A stretch of DNA of 64,000 bases, from the NCBI GenBank assembly GCA_944387405.1, contig CALXET010000005.1:36499-100498 (forward strand), read 5' to 3'. This document shows, piece after piece, positions 36,238 to 45,800 of this stretch. Every line of letters starts with the position of its first letter. Within the stretch, counting starts at the first letter, position 1. The DNA is from an uncultured Clostridia bacterium. GTDB taxonomy: Bacteria > Bacillota > Clostridia > TANB77 > CAG-508. A program made the translations under genes and the position numbers. Below the pieces are notes generated by a model. The model made no database searches, was not told the DNA's origin, and saw only the letters and a list, made by a program, of their open reading frames with translations.

Positions 36238-36534
36238 ATGATTAATAATTTTAGAAAAGTTAATGAAGATTTATTAAAAGATTGGCTTGCCTTTAGAGAA
36301 GAAACCGAGCTTGCCTTTCTTGATGACGAAGATAAGAAACATACAGTTAAGTTTGATGAGATTTCTGAAAAAATTTTAGGTACTATACCTAAACAGAATA
36401 GAAAGTTTGTAGAAAAACAACTTGAATTACTTAATTCTAGTTTTCTAGAGTATATTTGTTACTGGAATGAAAAGTATTATAGGAATGGTTTTTGTGATGG
36501 CATTCAGTTAATTATTGGATGTCTGATTTTATAG
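36238..36534 (+). CDS. Small conserved mobile-element protein, unknown function
   Basis: The 98-residue soluble protein has an acidic N-terminal half (NEDLLKDWLAFREETELAFLDDEDKKH) and ends YYRNGFCDGIQLIIGCLIL. The NGFCDGxxLI ending recalls small proteins found in clostridial integrative elements; I cannot give a family. TTGGAGG lies before its ATG. It is the first gene inside the left end and converges on the retron operon. Confidence 0.6.
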   Translation: MINNFRKVNEDLLKDWLAFREETELAFLDDEDKKHTVKFDEISEKILGTIPKQNRKFVEKQLELLNSSFLEYICYWNEKYYRNGFCDGIQLIIGCLIL

Positions 36535-36557
36535 AAAAAGCCCTATTGGGCTTTTTC
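36534..36557. terminator. Bidirectional terminator
   Basis: GAAAAAGCCC/GGGCTTTTTC perfect stem with a four-base loop between the converging 36238 gene and retron operon. Confidence 0.9.
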
Positions 36558-37676
36558 TTTATTTTTATAATAATTAAAAGCTTTTACCAAACAATATAAT
36601 TCTTTTATATTAGCAATATCACTATTAAATGGAGGTATTCTATCCTTAAAATGCTTTAATAATATTTCTTCCATATCTTCATTATTCCAGTACTCATATA
36701 GCTTAGTATAATAATAACTTGACATATTTGTAAAATATTCTGTATTACAAAAAACCACTTCTTCAATTTTACTTATTTGCTTTTCTTCTTCCGGATTTTG
36801 TATTATATCATATAAAATTGAAACATTTTCAATATTTTTTTCTCTATATTTTTCATATTCATTTTGATTATACTTATTTGTTATTTTTGTATTTATCAAT
36901 ATTCTCAAAACATCTATTATGTATTTATATCTGGAATTAAGCCTTTTCTTGTCTTCTTTTTCTAAAATATTAAGTTGAATTATAGGATTATGATTTTTTT
37001 CTATTTTATTTCTTGCCACTTCTTTTTTATAATCCTTAATCATAGTTATTATTTCTTTATATAACGAGTCTAAATATACAATATATTTATCTAGATACTT
37101 ATTTATATCCTCGAATTTAAATCCAAAACTTTCTTGTAAAAATTCCTTAGACTTCTTTTTACTCCACAGAAAGGTATAGTAATCCCAACCTTTTGTTGTA
37201 CCGTGTAGTCTATCTAATATTGAATTATATGGTGTTGGATATGTAGCTACAATAAATTCTTCATTATCCTTTAACTCTGTTGGATGAGCTCCAAATATAG
37301 CTCTTATGTTTTGAAAATAATTCCAATCATCTTTATTTTTATCACCAAATATATTGTTTTCTCCATAAAAAAGATGAATTCCATCTTTATTTTTCACAAT
37401 TTTATATATATCATTTATGCCTTTTACAACAATATCAACTGCAGATATAAACAGGTATACTTCTCCCCAATTATAATCTTTTTTATTTTTCTTCAATAAA
37501 TTATCACTACATAGATAATCTTCTACTACTCTGAACCAGTGCATTACGGAACAAATAATACTCCACTTATCTTCTCCATATCTTTTATCAAGAATTAATA
37601 ATATATCATCTTGATTTTGTCCATTAATAAATTTTTCTAAACTATTTAATTTTTTTATTCTATCTTCATATTTCAA
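36543..37676 (-). CDS. HEPN-like protein, last gene of the retron operon
   Basis: The 377-residue all-helical protein contains FQNIRAIFGAHPTEL with Arg125 and His131, a pattern like the HEPN RNase motif (R, 4-6 residues, H). Surrounding segments (SVMHWFRVVEDYL, ISAVDIVVKGINDIYKIV) are helical as in HEPN/Abi proteins. The likely start is TTG at 37676, six bases after AGGTGA; the frame-opening GTG overlaps that site. It begins 39 bases after the reverse transcriptase stop and shares its transcript. It may be a retron effector or accessory protein, or an independent abortive-infection gene; the sequence does not decide. Confidence 0.6.
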   Translation of the reverse strand: MKYEDRIKKLNSLEKFINGQNQDDILLILDKRYGEDKWSIICSVMHWFRVVEDYLCSDNLLKKNKKDYNWGEVYLFISAVDIVVKGINDIYKIVKNKDGIHLFYGENNIFGDKNKDDWNYFQNIRAIFGAHPTELKDNEEFIVATYPTPYNSILDRLHGTTKGWDYYTFLWSKKKSKEFLQESFGFKFEDINKYLDKYIVYLDSLYKEIITMIKDYKKEVARNKIEKNHNPIIQLNILEKEDKKRLNSRYKYIIDVLRILINTKITNKYNQNEYEKYREKNIENVSILYDIIQNPEEEKQISKIEEVVFCNTEYFTNMSSYYYTKLYEYWNNEDMEEILLKHFKDRIPPFNSDIANIKELYCLVKAFNYYKNKEKAQ

Positions 37677-37714
37677 TTTATTCACCTACTATAATAATTT
37701 TACACTTCTATTTA

Positions 37715-38623
37715 TTATTTTTGTATTTGCAATATTAATTGATTATATCCTTTTAATTTTAATATTTTTTTCTCCTTTTCTATATGTTTATTATTCTTTA
37801 ATTTTATAATTCTATATCTTATTTTATTAGGAAGTACTAATTTATTTCCATCTTTTGATATAATATTGCCTGTTACTCTTTTAAACTCATTGGAATAATA
37901 CTTTTTTAATTTTTTCTTTTGTATGTTATAACCATTTCTTTTTATTATCGAAATAATTTTATTAATAATCTCATTATTTATCATCTTGTTTGAAGAAATA
38001 ACTACATCATCCACATAAATAGAAACTTTACACCCACTAATTTTTGCAACATTTGATATTTCATTAAACATATCAATGTTAGACAAGTAGGACATAATAC
38101 AGCTTATAGAAGATCCTGTTGGTATATGTTTCATTTGATGTATTTTATTATCTTTTAGATAGTCTAAAACATTATTATCTAAATTAGAAATTTTTTCTAA
38201 ATTAACTGTACATAAATCTGTTAAAATCTCAGCCACATCACTGCTATTCATTAACTTATTTTTAAAGAACTTATATACTTTTTCTCTACTAATATTAGGA
38301 AAAAACTTATTTATATCAAGTGCAACCACATATTTACTTTCTAAATGATACAAACCATTATCAATATATGATTTTCCAGGTATTCCTGAAAAAATATTTT
38401 CATCATACTTTATATCTTTTAATAATATTTGTATTCTTTTTTGAATAGATTTTAATTCTTTCGAATCTATTGGCTCAATAAGTCTCTTTTTTCCTTTATT
38501 AGCAATATATGGTTTATATAAATTACAAATTTGACTAATATTTTTTTTGCTATTTATTTTTAATAACACTCTTATATCTCTTTTTCTTTTAATTCCATAA
38601 AGTTTACAGGTAGTTAAATCCAT
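37715..38623 (-). CDS. Retron-type reverse transcriptase
   Basis: The 302-residue RT has LDINKFFPNIS (catalytic Asp in domain A, about residue 105), the active-site VSIYVDDVVIS (YVDD about 202-205), a retron NAxxH-like motif as NGLYH (about 88-92) and the VTG motif in KRVTGNIIS (about 249) that contacts msr RNA. There is no maturase or integrase extension, and length is typical of retron RTs. AGGGGGA precedes the ATG. It lies downstream of a structured ncRNA and a short two-TM gene on the same strand, which makes the locus a retron rather than a group II intron. Confidence 0.92.
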   Translation of the reverse strand: MDLTTCKLYGIKRKRDIRVLLKINSKKNISQICNLYKPYIANKGKKRLIEPIDSKELKSIQKRIQILLKDIKYDENIFSGIPGKSYIDNGLYHLESKYVVALDINKFFPNISREKVYKFFKNKLMNSSDVAEILTDLCTVNLEKISNLDNNVLDYLKDNKIHQMKHIPTGSSISCIMSYLSNIDMFNEISNVAKISGCKVSIYVDDVVISSNKMINNEIINKIISIIKRNGYNIQKKKLKKYYSNEFKRVTGNIISKDGNKLVLPNKIRYRIIKLKNNKHIEKEKKILKLKGYNQLILQIQK

Positions 38624-38632
38624 ATAAAAATT

Positions 38633-38678
38633 CCCCCTTTTATAAATAAATTATATTTTAATTTACTTATAAAAAGGG
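38633..38678 (-). promoter_or_regulatory. Hairpin that masks the RT ribosome binding site
   Basis: CCTTTTATAA (38636-38645) pairs with TTATAAAAAGGG (38667-38678, one bulge). On the minus strand the AGGGGG Shine-Dalgarno of the RT lies in this stem, so RT translation may depend on translation or cleavage upstream. Confidence 0.5.
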
Positions 38679-38681
38679 AAA

Positions 38682-38894
38682 TTAGTTAGTTTTTTTAGAA
38701 TTAATAATAATAGTTATTATATTATTACCAACGATAGCAGTGATCGCAGTTACTATTATTATAGGATTCCACCTTAAGTAAGTTCCAATAATTGACACTA
38801 CTAAAAATTCTAAAATTATAGGTATAACTTCAATTATTTTTTCCAATAACTGAATTACCAATTTTTGTTTCTGCTTTTTAGGTAATATCATCAT
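38682..38894 (-). CDS. Two-TM microprotein of the retron, candidate effector
   Basis: The 70-residue protein has a basic N-terminus (MMILPKKQKQKLV), two hydrophobic segments (about residues 23-40 and 47-65) and a basic end (NSKKTN). It is encoded between the retron ncRNA and the RT. Known type IV (Ec48-like) retrons use a larger two-TM effector that damages the membrane; this one is much shorter, so kinship is only by topology. The start is the ATG at 38894, eight bases after AGGAGG (38908-38903). That ribosome binding site is the candidate a2 arm of the ncRNA, so its translation may be locked by the ncRNA fold. Confidence 0.7.
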   Translation of the reverse strand: MMILPKKQKQKLVIQLLEKIIEVIPIILEFLVVSIIGTYLRWNPIIIVTAITAIVGNNIITIIINSKKTN

Positions 38895-38902
38895 TTCATT
38901 CA

Positions 38903-39225
38903 CCTCCTATTGTAAATTAGAACATCTATATAGTTTGGTGCGCACTTATTCAAACTATTATAAACGCCCTTCGCTTCTAATTTAGGAATTGTGAATGGTA
39001 GTACTATCCGGAACTAACTATTTCCATGTCCTTCGCATAATATGCAAAGTAATTTTATTCATGACAATATAAACAATAATATATCATGAATATATGAACT
39101 TTGAACAGTATGATTGTTCTTTCTGCATTAGATATACATTTATATATTCCCACGAATAATGCGAACTAAAAGTTCTCGCTATCTTTCGATAACCAATAGA
39201 AGGGTATTTCGAACACTTTGGAACT
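38903..39225 (-). ncRNA. Retron msr-msd non-coding RNA
   Basis: Transcript predicted from 39225. The sequence GATAGCGAGAAC (from about 39183) matches the msr branch-point context TTAGCGAGAGG of Ec86, where the AGC guanosine is primed. Several hairpins follow (GCATTA/TAATGC, GAACA/TGTTC, TTCATGA/TCATGAA, CTTTGCAT/ATGCGAAG). The msd candidate is a 72-base hairpin, 38984-38913, with outer stem TAAATTAGAA/TTCTAATTTA and inner stem ATAGTTTG/CAAACTAT. It abuts CAATAGGAGG (38912-38903), which pairs with CCTTCTATTG (39203-39194) as a2/a1 over ten base pairs with one G-U. The 68-codon frame here is spurious. The msr is longer than usual. Confidence 0.75.
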
Positions 39226-39231
39226 ATAGTA

Positions 39232-39260
39232 AGTATATTATATTTTTTTAATCTTTTCAA
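39232..39260 (-). promoter_or_regulatory. Promoter of the retron operon
   Basis: On the minus strand, TTGAAA (39260-39255), 17 bases, TATACT (39237-39232); it sets the ncRNA start near 39225. Confidence 0.7.
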
Positions 39261-39299
39261 GCATCCTTTAACTATTTCCTTTACTAACACGTTTATTCT

Positions 39300-40025
39300 C
39301 TATTTTTTTAATACAAATACATATTCGTGTGCCAATAAATAAAAATCCATATTCTTATTTTTCCAATAACCTGTCATCTTACAATTATGTTGTTCTTTTA
39401 TAATTATTTCTTTTAATGTGAAACCTGTTTGAATAAAAATATTCATGACATAAAAACCTAATGGAATAATATTCTTATTTTTTCTAATATCTCCTATTAA
39501 AATTGAACAAATTTTATCTTTTTTTAGAACCCTAAAACATTCTTTTGAAAATAAACTTATTTGATTTAAAAATTCTTGTAAGTTTAATCTTGATAAATCT
39601 TCTTCTATATCTTCACTATATTTTATAATATTGGCATATGGTGGATGTGCAAATATAAAATCTATTTTTTCATTTGGTATTATTTTTTGTAAATTGGTTG
39701 AATCTGCCCTTAATAATCTTGGTTCATATATAGTTTGGTATTTAAAGTTTAATCTACTTCTAGCTAATTTTAAAGCATCTATATTTATGTCAATTCCTAT
39801 TCCTTTTCTATTTAGTAATTTACATTCTATCATTGATGTACCACTTCCACAAAAAGGATCTAAGACTATATCTTTTTCTTCCGTATATTTTAATATTAAA
39901 TTTCTTGGTACTTGTGGTGGGCAATTACCTCTATAATCTCCTTTATGTGTTGCCCATTTTCCTCTTTCTTTAAAACTCCATATTGTAGTTCTTTCTAATT
40001 TAAATTCTTTTGGATTATATATCAA
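39300..40025 (-). CDS. Additional DNA methyltransferase of the N4/N6 type
   Basis: The 241-residue methylase has the AdoMet motif LDPFCGSGTSMIECKLLNRKGIG and catalytic FAHPPYANI. HPPY replaces the usual DPPY/SPPY, which is unusual, and the order of motifs is permuted (AdoMet motif before catalytic motif but after a short N-terminal target segment). The start is TTG at 40025, eight bases after AAGGAGG; upstream Met codons lack a binding site. It follows the DpnII-like genes on the same strand, separated by a GCAAC/GTTGC hairpin, so it may protect the same or another site. Confidence 0.8.
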   Translation of the reverse strand: MIYNPKEFKLERTTIWSFKERGKWATHKGDYRGNCPPQVPRNLILKYTEEKDIVLDPFCGSGTSMIECKLLNRKGIGIDINIDALKLARSRLNFKYQTIYEPRLLRADSTNLQKIIPNEKIDFIFAHPPYANIIKYSEDIEEDLSRLNLQEFLNQISLFSKECFRVLKKDKICSILIGDIRKNKNIIPLGFYVMNIFIQTGFTLKEIIIKEQHNCKMTGYWKNKNMDFYLLAHEYVFVLKK

Positions 40026-40098
40026 TAAACATTCCTCCTTAATTATAAAGAGCAACCTTAATAAAAAAGTTGCCCCCAAAAAACTTTTATAATATCTT

Positions 40099-41034
40099 TT
40101 ATTTAAAATATTCTTTTATTACTTCTTCTAACATTCCGTTTTTTGCAAGATAAAAGTTCATAAGATAATTCATATTTCTAAATCCCTTTTGTAACTGATT
40201 TTTTGATTTATTATCCCAACATAAACCATCTGTTAGTAATACAAATCCCATATTTAACTTATCTAAATCATGTTGCCTATTAATATAACTATCAATTATT
40301 TCTTCAGGTTTTGATCCTCCCCTAAAGAAATAATCCACTTCTATATTTAAAGCTTTATTATCTTTTATTAATATAAAATCTGCTTTTCTATTTGCAATAT
40401 CTTCCGATACACTAAAGCCATAATCTTTCAGTTTTTTAAATTGCTTTTGTGATAACATCGTTACACTATATTTTTCACAAATTTTCTTTATTACTGGTTC
40501 ACAAGCATCTTCAAATGCTGTTCCACCTCTGTTTTTTCTACCATTAGAATCTAACCCTACTAATACTCCAATAACGTAATCGGTTAAACTTTTTTCAACT
40601 AGATTTTCACATAAACTTTTTAAACCAATTCTTTCAAAGAAATAATAATAATTTTCTATTTCCTTTTTAGAAAGTCCTTGTTTTAATTTCTCTATTTCAA
40701 AAGAAAACTTCAAATTTTCATCATTCCCTATTTCATCGCCAACAACTGCTAATAAATTTTTTCCATACCATACTTCTGTTCTTTCATTTTTTGAAAGTGC
40801 AAATAATAATGGGAAAGTAGCAATAACTGTTGGTACTTTTTCTACTAGTTTGTAAAACTTCTCTTTAATATTATCTGCTCTTATCAATACATTCATTGCG
40901 TTCAATTCTATCTCAAATTCCTTATACGCTTTTGCATTTTTCCAATTAACATAAAAGTCAAATCCTCTATTAGTTTCCAATAAATTATTTACAAATATTT
41001 CTGACAACTTATCATAATCCATTTCTAAGTACAT
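40099..41034 (-). CDS. DpnII/MboI-family type II restriction endonuclease (GATC)
   Basis: The 311-residue protein matches the DpnII family, with RKNRGGTAFEDACEPVIKKICEKY and the catalytic-type segment ADFILIKDNKALNIEVDYFFRGGSKPEEIIDSYINRQ (D...ExD-like core). DpnII cuts unmethylated GATC in double-stranded DNA. Its ATG overlaps the stop codon of the upstream methylase (TAATG), so expression is translationally coupled. It sits after two methylase genes in the classic dpnM-dpnA-dpnB order. Confidence 0.9.
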   Translation of the reverse strand: MYLEMDYDKLSEIFVNNLLETNRGFDFYVNWKNAKAYKEFEIELNAMNVLIRADNIKEKFYKLVEKVPTVIATFPLLFALSKNERTEVWYGKNLLAVVGDEIGNDENLKFSFEIEKLKQGLSKKEIENYYYFFERIGLKSLCENLVEKSLTDYVIGVLVGLDSNGRKNRGGTAFEDACEPVIKKICEKYSVTMLSQKQFKKLKDYGFSVSEDIANRKADFILIKDNKALNIEVDYFFRGGSKPEEIIDSYINRQHDLDKLNMGFVLLTDGLCWDNKSKNQLQKGFRNMNYLMNFYLAKNGMLEEVIKEYFK

Positions 41035-41810
41035 TATTGTTCCTCCTTCATTTTTTTATATCTTCTTATAGATAGTTCTATATATTTTTTCTCGTTGTCT
41101 ATCCCTATGTATCTTCTATTTAATCCAACTGCTGATATTCCTGTTGTACTACTACCACAAAATGGATCTAAAATCAAATCTTCTTCTTTGGTTGAAGCAA
41201 GTATTATTCTATCTAATATTTCTAACGGTTTTTGTGTGGGATGTTTTCCACATTTCTTTTCGGATGGTTTTGTCAACGAAGTTGTCCAAACATCTTTCAT
41301 TTGTTTATTATTGTTAATTTCTTTCATTAAAGTATAATTGAATGTATATTTCACATTTTTTAAATCTTTCCTTGCCCATAATATAGTTTCTGTTGAATGT
41401 GTAAATGTCTTGCACGCCAAATTGGGTGGTGGATTAGTCTTTTGCCATGTTATATTATTTATTATTTTGAATCCCTCTTCTTCGAGTGCCATACCAATTG
41501 AATAAATATTATGTAATGTACCACTTATCCATATAGTTCCGTTATCTTTTAAAATTCTATAACATTCTTTTATCCATTTTTTATTAAACTTATGTTTTTC
41601 TTTAATTGATAATGTTTTATCCCATTCGCCTTTATTAACACTAACCATTTTTCCACCGCTACATGTAATACCATTTCCAGAAAGGAAATATGGCGGATCT
41701 GCAAAAATCATATCTATACTCTTATCTTCAAATTTTTTAATTGCCTTAAATATATCATTATAAATCAATTTGAAGCTATCGGATTCAAAATAGTATTTCC
41801 CTCTATACAT
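41034..41810 (-). CDS. DpnA-like adenine-specific DNA methyltransferase
   Basis: The 258-residue beta-class N6-adenine methylase has the catalytic motif IFADPPYFLSGNG near residue 37, the WQKTNPPPN segment, and C-terminal AdoMet motif DLILDPFCGSSTTGISAVG. In DpnII systems DpnA methylates GATC also in single-stranded DNA, which protects incoming plasmid. GGAG lies seven bases before the ATG. The first 46 bases overlap the end of the Dam-like gene. Confidence 0.92.
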   Translation of the reverse strand: MYRGKYYFESDSFKLIYNDIFKAIKKFEDKSIDMIFADPPYFLSGNGITCSGGKMVSVNKGEWDKTLSIKEKHKFNKKWIKECYRILKDNGTIWISGTLHNIYSIGMALEEEGFKIINNITWQKTNPPPNLACKTFTHSTETILWARKDLKNVKYTFNYTLMKEINNNKQMKDVWTTSLTKPSEKKCGKHPTQKPLEILDRIILASTKEEDLILDPFCGSSTTGISAVGLNRRYIGIDNEKKYIELSIRRYKKMKEEQ

Positions 41811-42736
41811 TTTATTTCTCCATTATAAGAATTCTGTGTTTTATAATTTGTTATTAGAAGTTCGGATATTTCACCTCTTCCTTTTGAATTAGCATTTATC
41901 ATTCTTTTAGCATAAACTTTATTAATATTAAATCCCCCATAGATGTTTTCAAAAAAGAAATCATCTTTATTTGTATTCTTAGGATTTGAATTACTAAGCA
42001 TAACTTTTACATTATTCTTGTTCAATTCTCTATAGTATGAAGCTAATTCTTTTTGAGCCTCATCATCAAAATCTTCTTTAGTATATGACGTAAATCCTGA
42101 TGTAACATTTAAAGGTCTATATGGTGGATCAAAATAAACAAAAGTATTTTTCTTTATATATTTTTCACTTGTTCTATAATCTCCATATTGAAAATTTACA
42201 TTTTTTATAAGATTAGACAGTCCTCTTAAGTTTTCCTCATCACAAATAGTTGGATTTTTATAATTCCCCATAGGAACATTAAAATCTCCTTTTTTATTTA
42301 CTCTATATAATCCGTTAAAACATGTTCTATTTAAAAATATAAATTCTACTGCCTTTTGTACTGACATTTCATCTTTAGCTAATTTGTGTACATTATAATT
42401 CTTTCTTATTTTATAGAAGTATTCCTTTCTATTCTCTTTTTCCATACACAAATATTCTCTTTCTAATAGCTTTAAATTAGCTATCAATTCATCAACATGA
42501 TTTTTTATTACGTTATAAGAATTTATTAGTTCTAAATTTATATCAAAAGCATACACTTCTTTAACTTTATAACTTTGCAGTATATCTATTAATACTGCTC
42601 CTCCACCAACAAAAGGCTCTATATAACAATCTATTTTGCCATTTTGTAATTCTAATGGATAAAACTTTTCTAATTGATTTAATAGGCTACCTTTGCCTCC
42701 TGCCCATTTTACAAATGGCTTTATTTTATTTTGCAT
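41765..42736 (-). CDS. Dam/DpnM-like adenine methyltransferase (GATC)
   Basis: The 323-residue alpha-class N6-adenine methylase opens with KPFVKWAGGKGSLLNQLEKFYP (AdoMet motif), has CYIEPFVGGGAV and the catalytic VYFDPPYRPLN about residue 200. Dam-family enzymes methylate adenine in GATC. GAGGTG lies five bases before the ATG. First gene of the DpnII-like operon. Confidence 0.93.
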   Translation of the reverse strand: MQNKIKPFVKWAGGKGSLLNQLEKFYPLELQNGKIDCYIEPFVGGGAVLIDILQSYKVKEVYAFDINLELINSYNVIKNHVDELIANLKLLEREYLCMEKENRKEYFYKIRKNYNVHKLAKDEMSVQKAVEFIFLNRTCFNGLYRVNKKGDFNVPMGNYKNPTICDEENLRGLSNLIKNVNFQYGDYRTSEKYIKKNTFVYFDPPYRPLNVTSGFTSYTKEDFDDEAQKELASYYRELNKNNVKVMLSNSNPKNTNKDDFFFENIYGGFNINKVYAKRMINANSKGRGEISELLITNYKTQNSYNGEIKCIEGNTILNPIASN

Positions 42737-42800
42737 TTTTTCACCTCTTATGTTTTGTATTTTATCATATATAATAAGTTTTTACAATAAAATTAAACTC

Positions 42801-45800
42801 TTAATTATCACTTTCATCGTAGTCATCCCAAATTTCTTCAATATTCTCAATTAATAAATCGTAGAACTTGTTATTTTTCCATTTTTTCTCATCTTCTTTT
42901 TCTTTTTTGTATACTATACATTTCTTACATTCTGCATTTTGCTGTCTAGAATAATATTTATGACTTTTATAATGTTTATATTTCTCAATACTACCATCAG
43001 AATTTATTTGAATTTGAAGTGCGGAATCTTCACAATAACCAGTTTTAGGATGGTATTTTTCTGTAAAACAAAAATATTTGTAATTATGTTTTTTTATTAA
43101 TATATCGTAATATTTTTTCTTTATGTATAAAGTACCAGAGCATCCTTTTCTATACCACATTCCCTCATTATTATTAACTAATATAATTTTTTCTTCATTA
43201 ACACCATTCCATGATGAAGAAAATTTGTTGTAATGCAAATCAAATTCTTTTATGATTATTGATGGTGGCAAATTAAAATCTGTTGTTACATATATATTAT
43301 TTAAATCACTTGCACTATATAAGCTAGTTGTCATTTTATAATTTTCATTTTTATAATCTTCAAAATTTCCTCTATATTTATTTGTTTCTATTGTATATTT
43401 TCTATCTTCATTACTAATACCACATAAATTGTAGTTTTCATCTATTGCTAGATTTATTATATATGTATCAATCCAACTATTACCGTACTCATCATCTGAT
43501 TTTTCATCTAGCCTTATACTCCCATACAACATATAATATTTTTCATTTTTATACGTTATAGGTTCTATAATTTTTTTTATATTATTTAAACTTAATTCAC
43601 TATCTTTCACCCATTTAATATTCTTTTTTTCTGGAACAATTATTTTTTTTAAAGTTTTATTATCTAAATTTTCTATATCTTGATTAAAAACAGCTACCGG
43701 ATAATATATTTCAGCTTTTTCATCATATCTATCATACAAGTTAAATTGATATCCCTTATAATCTCCATATATTTCAAACTCATTTGTAAAGTAATTACAA
43801 GTCATAGAGCCATTAATTTTCGAAAATGACAATTCTAAAGCCTTATATATAATTCCTTTTTCCTCTTCTTCGTACACATATATATTATCTAAATCTTTGA
43901 TTTTTATATTATATTTTTTCATATATGTCTTAAAAATTTTTTGCCATGCTAAATAAATTACTCTATCCTCTATCTCTTCTTCATTTATTGAAAATTTTTT
44001 ATCTATAAAATTCTCTTTAAAATATGTTGAATTGCATTCATTATTATTCAAACATTTAAAGTGGTTTTGAATAAAACTATTTACTTTTATAATGGCTTTT
44101 TTTTCTTCTTTCAGAAATTTAGTTTGAAATGTTATAGAAGAATTATAAGTTTCAAATCCAAAGAAATCATAGTCATATTTATATGTAAAAAATATTCTAT
44201 GTAAAAATTTTAAAATATTATTGTCTATCCTTTTGTCTGTATCTAGAATATAATTTGTCTTTTCCATTTTTTCATAATTTTCTTTTCCATATAAATAATT
44301 ACTGATAAAGTATAAATTCTTAATATTACAAAAATCTATGACATTTATTCTATTAAAAAATTTTTTTATTATTTTATTATTCTTTTTTAAAGAACTTAAT
44401 ACTTGTACTACCATTTCTTGTATATATTCATCTTTAACTTCACTATATATTGATATCAATTTATTAATATACTCTGAATGAATATTAGTTATTTCAAATA
44501 TAAGTTTTTTTGCTAAAGTTCTATTCAATTTATTGACTAATGATGAGCACCAAACTGCATACCAAAACTTTTCTTCTATGTATTTTTTATCATAATTAAA
44601 TTTACTAACAGTTTGAACATATACTTTTAATTTGTGTCTAATTTTTTTAACATCATATCCAACTATATTCAATTGCTTTTTATCGTAAATTTTTTTTAAT
44701 TTATCATTTAAAAAATTTGTACAATTAAAAGGATTGCTTTCATTTCCTCCAGCTCGAATTAGTAATTGCTCTAAGGGAATATTTACCTTAAGTAATTTTT
44801 GAATTTTCGTCATATTGTTAGTACTTAAATTTAATTCATTAAAAATCTCTATATCCAGATAATTATTTAAAGCAGTCTCTTTTATTATTTTTATAGCTAT
44901 TTCTATATTATCTTCATATTTTTCAAATAGCATTAAAATAACTTGATCATGTATACTATAAAATACTTTTACAATTTTACTTATATATTCTTTAGTTTCA
45001 GATATATTTAATCCATCTAAATTATCAAATAAAAATCTTGCAATTAAATAATCTGTTAAAGTTTCATTTATAAAATAAATAAAAGTATCATTATCATAAT
45101 CATAGGTACCAACAAAATTATTTGTTTTCATTTTATTCATATATGCACTAAAGTCAGTTATATTTAATTTATTCAACTCATCTACTTTTATTTCTTTACT
45201 TTTATTTTTAAACATCTCACCAATTATTTTCTTTGTAATATTCCAATCATTTCTAGTTAAAACATTCTTAATAAAATGCTCATAAATATATGTACCTTTT
45301 GTAATTGGTTTTAATCCTTTATTTATTAATTGATTTTCACTTATTGACTTTATTATTAGTTTTAAATGCAATGGATTATTATCATATAATAATCTATCAT
45401 ATATTGATAAGTCCAAATTATATTTTTCTGATATTTTTTCTAATGCATTATCCGGATCTACACCTGTAAAAATTTCTTCAATATCAACTAATTTTTTTAG
45501 TCTTTGTATTTCTTTTTCAGCCATTGAGAAATCTCTTAATGAAATTATGACTCTTAAATTTGAATTGTTCCTGTTATCATTTATAAATTTATATATTTTT
45601 TCTCTTAAACCTTCGTTAAATTCGTTAATTGCATCAATTATAAAATAAAATCTATCATTTTTTATATTTTTAACTATATCTTTAAAGATATCATTTTCTA
45701 TATTTTCACAATATTTTCCATATAAACATAAATAATTAAATTTCTTACTTACTTTTTCTGAAAATTCAAATAAAAATTGACTCTTTCCTATTCCTCCAGG

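Noticed and set aside
37715..38623. Group II intron-encoded reverse transcriptase
   Set aside because: No maturase or endonuclease domain, no intron domain V/VI-like sequence seen, and retron-type VTG and NGLYH motifs with an upstream branch-point context are present.
39084..39290. A 68-codon minus-strand reading frame between the methylase and the two-TM gene
   Set aside because: It overlies the retron promoter and the msr hairpins, has no plausible ribosome binding site and reads through the branch-point motif; the DNA is better explained as ncRNA.
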